A stretch of 64,000 nt of DNA, taken from Diplolepis rosae. Its lineage: Eukaryota; Arthropoda; Insecta; Hymenoptera; Diplolepididae. Positions within the stretch are counted from its first letter, which is position 1; every line of letters starts with the position of its first letter. This document shows positions 34,738-45,852 of the stretch, in pieces. The stretch lies in NCBI GenBank assembly GCA_030998225.1, contig JAPYXD010000716.1, positions 2,480,001 to 2,544,000 on the forward strand, written 5' to 3'. The translations under genes and the position numbers were made by a program. Under the pieces are notes generated by a model that was not told the origin of the DNA, did not search any database, and worked only from the letters and a program-made list of their open reading frames with translations.

Positions 34738-37700
34738 ATGAAGAGTTTGATTCCTGCTGTAGTTTTTGTGCTATTGATAATCACTTGCACTGAAGGTATT
34801 TATATGTTATTCAATATAGCCGGGTTTCCATGTGAAATGGAAATTTTCAGATCATTATCTGCCATTTTAAATGAGTAAAGGCGGATTATTTTAAAATTTT
34901 TTAGCTAAACTAATCATAGGAAAATTTTGAAAAAAATCAGGGTTGTTTTTTCCAATAGAAGACACATTTGAAAATTTTGCAGATTTTTGGATGCATAATT
35001 CGTGATGCAAAAAATTGCGAGAATTTTTGCACGCAATTTTGTTCATGTTTGCATTCTTCAAAAATCTTACTATTAAAGCAAATTTTATAATAACAGTAGA
35101 CAAATGAAAAAAAATATTTTATTTCGTAACCAATCTCTAACACGGTTTACTGCTGAAATTTTTGCAAAAAATTTTGCTAATTTTTTTTGTTGCGAAAAAT
35201 CAAAATTTTTACATGCATTGTGAACAAATGGTTCATTGTGATACAAAAAGTTTCTAAACAGCTACGAATGTTTTCTCGTATTCCAGACTCAGGTATGAGT
35301 TCCGGACTTTTTCCGAAAAAAAGTTTTTCCGTGTATCCTATTTGATACGTGATTTGTGAACCTCTTATAAAGTAGGCAGTGGGAAAAATGTCCAACTGAA
35401 CCATTTAGTTATGAATTATGTATACGTACCAATACCTATAAAATATTTTATTCAATACGTAAAAAATAAAATTTTTATTTAACTACGTATATCTATTTGT
35501 GTTATGTCGAAACTCCAAAATATCTATCTTTTCACCAAAATTAATACCTTATTATAAATTGCAACCAGAAAAATCTTTTTTAAGCATAATTAATTTTCTT
35601 TGTTCATAATTTAAATGTTTTTTTATTAGTGGGCATAAATGAAGTTTTATAGGATAAACATAAAAAATTATCTGCAATCAGCTATAAATTATAAAATTCT
35701 AGTAAAATTAAATAATTGTGCGACCTTCAAAAGCTTCCCATTAAATCTGTGTAAACTTAAAGAATAAATTTTTTTCTGCGTGGACGGAGGAAAAACAAAG
35801 CACTTTGTTCATGTAAGCAACCAGAAATACAGTTTCTACATGTTCGAGGACAAAATATAATTAAAAATAATAAGAAAAATTTTAGAAGAAGCGAAAGCAT
35901 GTACAAATGAACGTAGATATTTTATTTTTAGTTAACTAAAATAGTTTGCCTACATCCGTTTCCATGTTTAGTCAAATTAGTAAAAACACAAATTTCCTCT
36001 GGGGGGGGGGGGGGGGGGTAAACAAGCAAATTGTGGTTATCCAGTTGACATTCTCACATATGGAAAATTCTGTTTCTAAATGAAGGGAGAAATGATTTTT
36101 ACATCATTCTGTAGCTTATAGATAAATATAATGTTTATTCCTGTAATTTCATGCTCCTTAGAGTAACTGAACACTCTTTCTTTTCGACAAATACAATTTA
36201 ATTATTTATTTATTTCACAGCTTTTTATAAGCCCAACACAAATATTCGTAATGATATTTTAGTTTATTTTTACAATAAAAATGATCACATGGGTAACGGA
36301 GCACAAATTACTGAGCGACACGCCATATCTGCTTATAAATTATTATGGTCAAAGGTTGCAAAACCTTACACAGATATCCGTGCTTTGTTTGGAAAAAAAC
36401 ACAAGATATCTAATTCAAATTTAATAAATATCAAAGACGTATTGGAACATGAACTATATGAATCCGACCCTATATATTATGATGCTGCACTCGTAACTGT
36501 GAGTATTTTTACTCACAATTAAAGGCTTTAAAATTATTATTTATTATACGTATAAATATTGGAACCAATGAAAATTATTAAATCATCTGAAGTAGAAAAA
36601 TGTATTACATTTCAGTTTGAACATTCAACTTCCTGGGAGAGGAGTTTTTATACATCGGGTTTAGCTACGGCCGAAATTGATTTAGTTGGAAAAAAGATTA
36701 TCATAATCGATTATGCCCAATCAACTGGAGAAAGTAAGTGTCCAATGTAACCAAGTAAGTGATATTTTAGAGCTTCAAAAAATGAAAGATGCCCTGCTTA
36801 AAATGACGGATAGAACTCAGATAAGAACCGAATAAAAGTCGGTTCTTATCCGGCGCTAATGGATTTGTACCCGGTTTTAGTCCCCGGTTTGTACCCGGAG
36901 ATTATCGGGTTCTATCTGGGATCGCATAATATCTTCACCCGGTTTCTATATGGTTCTTACCTGGGACCTTTGAGATTTTTATCTGGTTTGTATCTGGCTC
37001 CTTAAAATACTTATACCCGGTTCTAATCCGGCACTTAATCGGATTCTATCTGGGTTGATATAATATTTTGTCCGGTTTCTATATGGGTCTTATCTGGGCT
37101 CTGTAAGAGTTTTATCCTGTTTGTAGTCGAGTCCTCGAAATACGTATACTCGGTTCGTATCCGGCGTTACTGGATTTGTACCCGGTTTTTGTCCCCGGTT
37201 TATACCTGGAGCTTAACCGGACTCTATATGGGATCGCATAATATCTACACTGAGAGAAAAAGTACAGGCAAAATTCGAATTAAGACTACAGTATTTACCG
37301 TTTTTAATAGCAATGGAGGAATATTCGCTTGGAAGGTTAAATTTACTGTTTTCACAGTAAAAAATCTGTTTTCAAGCTGGGAAATTTTATTTGAGTAAAT
37401 TGACAGTACTTTTTTGTTACACGTACACCGAAAAAAAATCTCAGTAGGTTTGACTACTTTTTAACTTACTTTCCATAGTTTACAAAGGCCCCAGTGTCAT
37501 TTTTTAAGTTAAGTGATCTGCAGGAACATAGGTAAATCAAATAAGAGCAGTAGTTGAATCGATGAATACTTTTAGTATGTTTCAAAACTGTATTTACTAT
37601 TAAGTAGACACTTAACTTACTATTTTTATATACACACTTACCAACAAACACACACTCCCCTCTACACTACACAAACGCTCGTTTAGACAGTATTAAAAAT

Positions 37701-40700
37701 TATTCTTAATGCTGCGGGTTCGAACCCTCTCTACTTATAATTATCGCATTAGTAACCTAACGACTAAGCCTCTCGGCTGCGCACGCTTGGAATACAAGAA
37801 AGGAAATAGCGCTCATAACCTGCAACTACTACAGGGCCGTGTAAAAAGTGTTTGGGCCCCGTTATTGTTACTACCTCGACACAATCAGATATACACACAT
37901 ACACACACGTGCTCGCATATGATTATTATGATTACATTACATAATTGCTTGCTGACTCCCGAGTTTTTTTAACCAACTCACAGCAAAAGTCGCTCGTATA
38001 GGAATTGTATTTCTTTAAACACACTAACGGCATATTTTTCTCTTAGGCTTGTATTTTATAACTGACACCAAGAGAAACTTTTAAAACATCGTACTGTGAA
38101 AATTACTGAAAAAAATATTGCGGTGCAAACAAGTACATTTTAAGGATAGTCACAGAAAAAAAATTACGGGACAGTAAAAGTTCTTGGTTTTAATAAATAT
38201 CCTTGCTATAGATCCGAAAACCGTAAAATAACGTGATAATTTTCTCTCAGTGTACCCGGTTTTCCGGATAAGATCTTATCCGGGACCTTTGAGATTTTTA
38301 TCCGGTTTGTATCCGGCTCCTTAATAATTTGCAGGTCGACAACTGCCTTATAAAAACCGGATAGGATCCGTGTAGAAACATATTTTTGTATTTTAATTTC
38401 TGGATCCATATGCCAGATAGGAACCAGGTAGGGCCAGGTAGCAGATGAACTTTCACCTTAACAATTTGCAAGTCGACAACTGCCTTATAGAAACCGGATA
38501 GGATCCGGGTAGAAACATATTTTTGTATTTTAATTTGCTGGATCCATATTCCAGATAGGAACCAGGTAGGGCCAGGTAGCAGATGAACTTTCACCTTAAC
38601 AATTTGCAAGTCGACAACTGCCTTATAGAAACCGGATAGGATCCGGGTAGCAACATATTTTTGTATTTTAATTTCTATTTACATATGCCAGATAGGAACC
38701 GGGTAGGGTCGGGTAGCAGATGTACTTTCATCTTAACAATTTGCAAGTCTACAACTGCCTTATAGAAACCGGATAGGATCCGGGTAGAAACATATTTTTG
38801 TATTTTAATTTGCTGGATCCATATGCCAGATAGGAACCAGGTAGGGCCAGGTAGCATATGCACTTTCACCTTAACAATTTGCAAGTCGACAACTGCCTTA
38901 TAGAAACCGGATAGGATCCGGGTAGAAACATATTTTTGTATTTTAATTTGCTGGATCCATATGCCAGATAGGAACCAGGTAGGGCCAGGTAGCAGATGAA
39001 CTTTCACCTTAACAATTTGCAAGTCGAAAACTGCCTTATAGAAACCGGATAGGATCCGGGTAGAAACATATTTTTGTATTTTAATTTGCTGGATCCATAT
39101 GCCAGATAGGAACCAGGTAGGGCCAGGTAGCAGATGAACTTTCACCTTAACAATTTGCAAGTCGAAAACTGCCTTATAGAAACCGGATAGGATCCGGGTA
39201 GAAACATATTTCTGTATTTTAATTTGCTGGATCCATATGCCAGATAGGAACCAGGTAGGGCCAGGTAGCAGATGCACTTTCACCTTAACAATTTGCAAGT
39301 CGACAACTGCCTTATAGAAACCGGATAGGATCCGGGTAGAAACATATTTTTGTATTTTAATTTGCTGGATCCATATGCCAGATAGGAACCAGGTAGGGCC
39401 AGGTAGCAGATGAACTTTCACCTTAACAATTTGCAAGTCGAAAACTGCCTTATAGAAACCGGATAGGATCCGGGTAGAAACATATTTTTGTATTTTAATT
39501 TGCTGGATCCATATGCCAGATAGGAACCAGGTAGGGCCAGGTAGCAGATGCACTTTCACCTTAACAATTTGCAAGTCGACAACTGCCTTATAGAAACCAG
39601 ATAGGATCCGTGTAGAAACATATTTTCGTATTTTAATTTCTGGATCCATATGCCAGATAGAAACCGGATAAGACCGGGTACAATATTCATACAACTTATT
39701 TTCTGTCACCACTTCCCGGATAGACCCAGATAGATCCCGAAAAATGAAATTAGAGTCCAGATAAAAACCGTAAAGAACCGGGTAAAACCCGAATGGGTTT
39801 GCATCCGGTTTCTTTCCGGTATTTACTCGATTTCTACCTGCCATTTTAAGCAGGGCATGATCTTTTTTTAACCCTCTGCCTGCCCAAGCATATCCCCACT
39901 CAGGGAGTAGTATCACGTGGGCACATTGTTGACACGGAAGGCATAAGTTTAGTGCACGAGGTTGAGGATCGTAATTATTCGTAACAGTTTTAGAGGTGTG
40001 CAAAAATATTCGATTCGATTTTCGATCCGATATTGGCCCCCGTCTAATGTCGAATATTCGACATCAGAATCGCCCTTCTTCGGATGTCGGATTTTCGACA
40101 TCCGAAGTGCGTCCGTGGAATGTCGAATAATCGATATCCGAAGCGCGTCCGATCAAATGACGGATTTTTAACATTCGCCCAGAGCAGTATGTAGTTTGAA
40201 ATTTTCAATCAGACATTACACAATATACATTGTATTGTTGTATTTTAATTTTATTTCGTCATATTTAAAGAATAAAAAAGTAATAATTATTTCCATTTGA
40301 CACATTAATGTTACATAATTTTAACTAATTTTTTAAAAATATATAATTATTCATTTCATTAAATGTAAACATAATATTAAATTTAAAATAATTTGTAAAT
40401 AAATCTTTCAAGTTATTATTAATAGTTTATCATATCGGAATCGTGAGTCGATAGAATTCGTTTTTTTCATATGCGATTTATTCATATCTTTTAAAGGAAT
40501 GTGTATTAAAATTGTTTGAAGAATCAGGCATCGTGATTTGTATTTAATGAAATAACTACAAAATCAAATTCTATCCGCCTGAAAACTCGAGACAAATAAT
40601 TATACGCACAGGGACCATACACAGTTATATATATTTAACAATTTTAATATTTTTAACCAACTCACTAAAATTTATCCTATACCATAAAACTCTACAACTG

Positions 40701-43299
40701 AAACAAGGCATAATAATTTCAATTTTGGAAATTTTAATAAACTTTATACAATAAAACTCTGTACGATAAAAGAGAAAACCCCACTGAACATAATTTTATT
40801 AATAATTTTTTAAGCACAATGAAATTAAAAGTTGCAAACTACATCCTGCGCTCATCGAATGTTCAATATCCGAATTGAGGCGCTTCGGATGTCGAATATT
40901 CGACATTCGACTATGCGGCCGATCGAATCGAAAAAATCCGATCCAACAAATAAGGCGAATCGAATCGAGTTTGCGACATTCGATCCGACAGAATGCACAC
41001 GTCTGAACAGTTTGAGCCACTCGCGATTAAAATTTTTAAAATGATAATTTCCAAGAATTAAATTCATTCGTCCAATACGGACCTAAGTAGTATTTTGTTC
41101 AGATTTAAACTACAAATAATTTTCTTTGATTCAATCAAATATTATTTCTGAAAACTGGGATATGAATTTGTTTCAAGTAGAAGCTGTAAAATTAACATCA
41201 ACTAAAACAATATTTGTTCACTTACTGTGGTTATTGTGTCACTTACGAAAATCTTACCTGTATATGTATGTGAATGACTTTCATCATTTTTACACGTAAA
41301 AATTGACTCCAATTCTTTCGCAAGTGGCCAATAAAGTAGTATTCGTCATTTAATGTATGCTTTAAATGATCTTCTCAAATATTTTCTTCTAAAATCAATC
41401 TCATCCAATATGACATTCCATTTTCTGGTTATGCTACACATACATATTTTATTACCACATAATTCATATTGTTCATGGGATTAACGTAGGCAGGAGATTA
41501 ATCAGAATGTTTTATTAATTCAAAAAACTATTACTACTAGGGTGTTTGATATTGACGTGATAAAATGAACAAGAATTAATTTTTTTTGGCAAAAATCAGT
41601 TTTATTTCTCAATGTACTCTCCTTTTAGCTCGATACAAAGAGTCCAACGATCTTACAACTTTTCTATGTCTTCCAAATCTTTGCACAAAAATGTTTTATT
41701 GTATCAAAATGTTTTTCTAAAGTCAGAGAAACATGACGTAACATGATAATGTCATTCACCCAGAGTATTTTTTTGAAGTGAAACTTCTTATGACACACCA
41801 CGCACTTTTTTCGAGATTGGCAGTAATTCGGAAAAATTCTCAGATTCAACTGTAACGCTCGGGAATATTCGGGAACGTTCGGTATAGTGTTTCCGAGATG
41901 GACAGTGATTCGGATCGGAACGAAGAATCCTCAGATTCAACCGTAACGCTCGGGAACGTTTGGTACAGTGTTTTCGACTAGGATTGTATTCGATCTGTTG
42001 TCTGTCCGAGGAATTGTAGAGAAGGAAAGAGATTAGATTTAATAAAATATCGAGTGTTTCTTATCTCATGAGTTCTTATTCCTCGTTGTCGTCCCTAACC
42101 TCACTTCGAACGTATTGCGCTACATTTCGTGAGACTCGGACCCCATACTGCGTGAAAAAAATACTAGAGGTGACGAGAATCGCTCAGTTCGCCTAAAGGA
42201 AAGCGATGGCGGTCGCGAACTTGAAGTGCCGAGTTTAAGAAACGGAGCCGGGAATGTCACAAAGCAACAAATCCGTACATTCCACTAACGATGAACTTGA
42301 AAGGTTTAAAACTATTAGAGAACAAACTGCGGTATGTCAAAAGCTATTTAGAGAGCGGTCTCAGGTCTTAGGCGAAATGACGAGAAAAAACACAAGCTTA
42401 AAAAAAAGGACCATAAACAGGAGCTGAAAAACACGATGAAAAAACGAGAGCTACAAAAAAAACAATAAAGAGAAGCTCAAACAGAAAATGAAAGATAAAA
42501 GTTCAATTCAGACAAGTTTCCCTACTCCCGCTGAATGGACCATTAGAGGCCTGAACTAGGCGGGAGAAGTGAAACGTGTCGTCTGTATTGAATTTTCATC
42601 TTTGATTTTTGGTTTTCTTTTTAAGTTTTCTGTTTCAGCTTCTGTTTATTGTTTTTTTGTAGTTCTCATTTTCTAATCATTTTTTTCAGCTCCTGTTAAT
42701 GCTCTTTTTTTTAAGCTTGTGTTTTTTCTCGTCATTTCGCCTAAGAAGTTTCACTTCTCCCGCCTGGTCCAAGCAAGTTTATTTTAACTAACAAGACATT
42801 CTTAAAGTATGAAACTTGTTCAACCAAACTACTTTACTAGTGTTACGTTAATTTTTTTTGTAGGGTCTTCTTCCAAAATCCATAGATATGATGTTATTTC
42901 AAACGATGTAAAATGTTCGTTATTTTACGTAGAGACTATAAGAACGATAAAACCTGATACTGTAAGTATATTAAGTATAAAAATCTATGTACTATCATAA
43001 ATATATGTTTTGACATGCAATTATAGTTACAGACTCAGCATGAAAAATGTATTACTATTTGCCAGTATTTCTAAGGATAAGTTATAAATAAATCATTTTT
43101 CATATTTTAGTGCAAATATTACTTAAGCAGTCCTGTTATTTACGGAGACATGCTCATAGGAATTGTAACTGGAAATATTAATGGAAACTGGCTTTGCATT
43201 ACAAAAATCTCACACATTTTACCTTTCTTTGCCAAGAAGTTAGAGGAGTTGCAGTATCCTTTAAACATTGATATTGATATACCTTCAGCGTCACAGTAA
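34738..43299 (+). CDS. Secreted trypsin-fold serine protease homologue B (catalytically dead)
   Basis: Five exons: 34738-34795, 36221-36498, 36616-36733, 42864-42961 and 43111-43299, giving 246 residues. Exons 1 and 4 are the same length as in gene A (58 and 98 nt) and all phases agree, so A and B arose by duplication. Exon 1 is a signal peptide (MKSLIPAVVFVLLIITCTE). GNGAQITERHAISAYKLL replaces the His-containing motif. YYDAALVT keeps the Asp of DIAL. YYLSSPVIYGDMLIGIVTG replaces GDSGGPL (Ser to Leu). The end is NWLCITKISHILPFF and a short DIDIP tail shared with A. It should be a secreted pseudoprotease. Intron 4 is 6.1 kb and packed with repeats. Function unknown; expression in salivary or venom tissue is possible but only a guess. 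Confidence 0.8.
34796..36220 (+). other. Gene B intron 1
   Basis: AT-rich intron. It contains a single 19528-type terminal repeat near 35370-35400 and an 18-base G homopolymer at about 36001-36018. No other element was recognised. Confidence 0.5.
37248..38252. mobile_element. TA-flanked element with CACTGAGAGAAAA ends
   Basis: CACTGAGAGAAAAAG at 37248 and TAATTTTCTCTCAGTG ending at 38252 are inverse, each beside TA. The ends are related to the MITE at 27193-27368. The interior includes a tRNA-like segment and CA-rich microsatellites. No transposase frame. Confidence 0.65.
37708..37790 (-). repeat. tRNA-like segment, probably a SINE head
   Basis: Read on the minus strand, AGCCGAGAGGCTTAGTCGTT resembles an A box region and GGGTTCGAACCC is an intact B box, about 50 bases apart. 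The stems do not form a convincing functional tRNA by eye, so a tRNA-derived SINE fragment is more likely. Confidence 0.4.
38320..39655. repeat. Tandem array of about ten 138-bp units
   Basis: Units begin TTAACAATTTGCAAGTCGA at 38459, 38596, 38733, 38871, 39009, 39147, 39285, 39423 and 39561, with partial units at both ends. Spacing is 137 then 138. Because 138 is divisible by three, a 442-codon frame runs through on the minus strand as 46-residue repeats (STRILSGFYKAVVDLQIVK). This is a by-product of the array and I do not call it a gene. Confidence 0.9.
39983..41013. mobile_element. Nonautonomous hAT element with perfect 8-bp target duplication
   Basis: The element is 39991-41005, beginning TAGAGGTGTGCAAAAAT and ending GAATGCACACGTCTG. 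AACAGTTT flanks it at 39983-39990 and 41006-41013. Near both ends are palindromic TCGAATATTCGA and TTCGGATGTCGAATATTCGA words. The interior is AT-rich with no transposase. Confidence 0.85.
41545..41790 (-). pseudogene. 3' relic of a mariner-type transposase
   Basis: On the minus strand the text around 41575-41660 (DRWTLCIELKGEYIEK-like reading, then a stop and a short A/T tail) resembles the C-terminal end of mariner transposases. The end ACTAGGGTGTTTGATATTGA may be a terminal repeat. Only about 200 bp are present, and stops interrupt it. Confidence 0.4.
41813..42124 (+). repeat. Possible solo or truncated LTR with 91-bp tandem repeats
   Basis: TGTAACGCTCGGGAA at 41851 and a TACA end at 42124 give TG...CA limits. 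A 91-bp unit starting CAGATTCAAC repeats at 41841 and 41932, with a decayed third copy before. Sequence after 42124 could be the start of a retroelement interior, with a short frame at 42254 (MSQSNKSVHSTNDELERFK). No primer-binding site was convincing. Confidence 0.35.
42369..42745. repeat. Inverted repeat with about 130-bp arms
   Basis: GGCGAAATGACGAGAAAAAA, ACACAAGCTTAAAAAAA and GGCGGGAGAAGTGAAAC occur on the left and in reverse on the right (GTGTTTTTTCTCGTCATTTC near 42719-42738). The arms differ at scattered positions. It lies just before exon 4 of gene B and could pair in the pre-mRNA. Confidence 0.65.
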
Positions 43300-43814
43300 G
43301 TTGTGAAGAATATAAAAAACCTGAAGCAATATGTAAAATATTATTAGGGAAAAAAAAGAAATTCTTTCAAATTAAAAAACCAAATCTCAATATATTTTTC
43401 TTTAATTGACATTAGTTCATCTAAATAGAGGAAAATATTGTGAATTAGCATTCAAAAAGTCTTAATAAGAAGTATTTTCACATTTAAGTTTCGACAAAAT
43501 AAGTATTTTTTCTGAAGTAACAATAAAATACAATTTTACACGTACAATTTTTCAGATTTTAATTATTAACAATTCAATAATAAAATTAATTAATTAGATA
43601 TTCCGATTATTTATTGTAATTTTTGTTATAGTTAAATTAATAAAGCTTTTAAAAACCCCTTAAAGTTGAATTATTATTTTTAAAATATTATTATTCATTT
43701 GCACAAAACATTCCAGAAATATTTAGGAAATATTTCTACAAAAATTCAGACTATTCTCGATAATTTACCAGACAAATGCGTAGAGTATGAAAGATATTTT
43801 AGGAAAGGATTCTT

Positions 43815-45670
43815 CCGTACTTTTTGTCTCCGATTTCCTTGAAAGTCCACGAAATTATTGTCCTAGTGAACCTCTTTTAATTCCCCTAAGAAAACGTCTC
43901 TAGTACGACGGGTTGTCAGTATACTGAGGCTCGAATTTTCAACCTTTTACCGCGCACGCTGATACTCAATTAACCATAACTTCTACAAAAGTTATCCAAA
44001 TTAATTTTTTTTATGGGAGTCTTGGAAACGTTTTTTCATCAGCTTTACGCTGAAATCAATGGTTTTAGATAAAAAAAATTATTTGAACTTCATTTTTTAA
44101 TTTTAAACATATTTTTGAGTTTTTCTCCAAGTGCGGCCGTTAATTTTTTTTTCCAAAATTATGTTTAAAAAAAAGCTTGACTTTTTCCCTTTAAAATGAA
44201 ACATTGTCGAAAGTGGGGCGAAAGAAATTGGTGAAGATATATAACACTTCTTGCGGGCGGTTTCTGCGTCGCAGTGCAGCTAGGCGCCTCGATCACGACG
44301 TACTTTCCATTGGGAACTTATTTAATTGTACTTTGTATAATTTGTTTGTAAAACTGTTATTTTTGGCTGGTACAAAATTAAAAATAAAAATTAATTTGTA
44401 ATTCGGGGTGATTTTTTAGTGTGAGTCCCCTCACCTCTCACATCGAAAATTGAGTCAAATAATTTGCTTATTACAGTGTATGTGCACCTCTCTTTCTTCT
44501 TTGCCTCACAGTTTTTTTCGGGAAAACATCACATTCTAATGATGACGAATATTTTCTCAACATGAGAGTTAATTCAGCAGAGGGAACGAAATAGTGATAT
44601 TTTTGTGTACCAGGCACTGTGTTTGCTGATGCAAATCTACTCTTGAGTTCTTGAACTGTGATGGCGTGATTTTCTTTGGGACTAAAGAATACTAAAGTTT
44701 CAACTAAATTTTTCTTCGCCCATTGATACACGGCATCAGCAGTCAATATCGGATCTTTAGATGAAGCTTGTAGGCTAGCACGCGCTGCGACTCTTTTTAA
44801 ATTTCCCCCAATACCATCACAAGGGCCTTTTCCGTGCGCCGTTGCATGGAAATGCCACTCGGCTGGAATACCAAAATCCATTTCATGGTGGAGCAAATTG
44901 ATGAAGTTATATTTATTTTTAAAGTGCTAGGCGGCTCCATCTGTAAAATAAATCATTTTTCTGGGTTGAAAATTCTCTTTCAAATATGTGTACTAATTTT
45001 TTCGACGGGTTTTTCAAATTCTCTCTAAAGTCTTAAAAATGAAGTATCGACATAAAAGTGGATTTTACTTGTCCAATAAATAATAAAAATTATTATCCGT
45101 GAAATAATTTATAACGATAATGATTATTTGGTTAAAAAATGCAGTTTGTAGTCGATTATTTGTAGTCGACTAGAAACCGTACAATCTGAATTTGAAGCAT
45201 GGGCGCTCGCGAGGCAGAAGCCGCCCGCAAGAAGTGTTATATATCTCCACCAATTTCTTTCGCCCCACTTTCGACAACGTCTCATTTTAAAGGGAAAAAG
45301 TCAAACTTTTTTTAAACATAATTTTGGAAAAAAAATTAACGGCCGCACTTGGAGAAAAACTCAAAAATATGTTTAAAATTAAAAAATGAAGTTCAAATAA
45401 TTTTTTTTATCTAAAACCATTGATTTCAGCGTAAAGCTGATGAAAAAACGTTTCCAAGACTCCCATAAAAAAAATTAATTTGGATAACTTTTGTAGAAGT
45501 TATGGTTAATTGAGTATCAGCGTGCGCGGTAAAAGGTTGAAAATTCGAGCCTCTGTATACTGAAAAACCGTCGTACTAGAGACGTACTCTTAGAGGAATT
45601 AAAAGAGGTTCACTAGGACAATAATTTCGCGGACTTTCAAGGAAAACGGAGACATAAAGTTTTTAGGTGG
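43815..45670. mobile_element. DNA transposon with about 450-bp terminal inverted repeats
   Basis: The left arm (about 43820-44275) contains GTCCTAGTGAACCTCTTTTA, CGTCTCTAGTACGACGG and AAAGTGGGGCGAAAGAAATT. The right arm (about 45215-45668) is its inverse. Between them is a minus-strand transposase-like relic (44471-44945). It lies between genes B and C. Superfamily is uncertain; the long terminal repeats would suit a Mutator-like or related element. Confidence 0.75.
44471..44945 (-). pseudogene. Transposase-like relic inside the long-TIR element
   Basis: The main frame, 44896-44471, includes AEWHFHATAHGKGPCDGIGG followed by NLKRVAARASLQ. A frame just upstream reads FTDGAA, a stop, then HFKNKYNFINLLHHE. 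This block is familiar from many uncharacterised arthropod proteins that look DDE-transposase derived, but I cannot name the family. The in-frame stop and lack of an N-terminal part mark it as broken. Confidence 0.55.
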
Positions 45671-45852
45671 GTACACTGGACGAATTTTGCCCCGTATATC
45701 TTATTTTTGTTCACCTAGACATTTAGGGTCTTCTTTTAATCAATACTTTTACGACCTGTTGCTTATACATGTACTGTCGTGAATTCTTTTTATTAATTTT
45801 ACATAGTTTGATATTATAAATATCGATGGTAATAGGACGTGACACTTGTCCC

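Larger units (their letters stand above)
36791..39856. mobile_element. 3-kb element with GCCCTGCTTAAAATG ends, in gene B intron 4
   Basis: The left end GCCCTGCTTAAAATGACGG at 36791 is mirrored by CATTTTAAGCAGGGC ending at 39856. The inner sequence is full of CCGGTTCTATCYGG-like words in both directions at 36840-37225 and 39650-39840. The 138-bp tandem array lies between. Another TA-flanked element (37248-38252) is inserted in the left part. No transposase is seen. Confidence 0.65.

Noticed and set aside
37708..37790. Functional tRNA gene on the minus strand
   Set aside because: A B box is present but a full cloverleaf and anticodon loop could not be drawn; a SINE head fits better.
38675..40003. 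442-codon minus-strand ORF as a repeat protein gene
   Set aside because: It is the translation of a 138-bp tandem array inside a transposon; the openness follows from the unit length being a multiple of three, and there is no start context or domain.
40832..41067. Overlapping ORFs of about 70 codons on both strands
   Set aside because: They are translations of the palindromic subterminal part of a hAT element.
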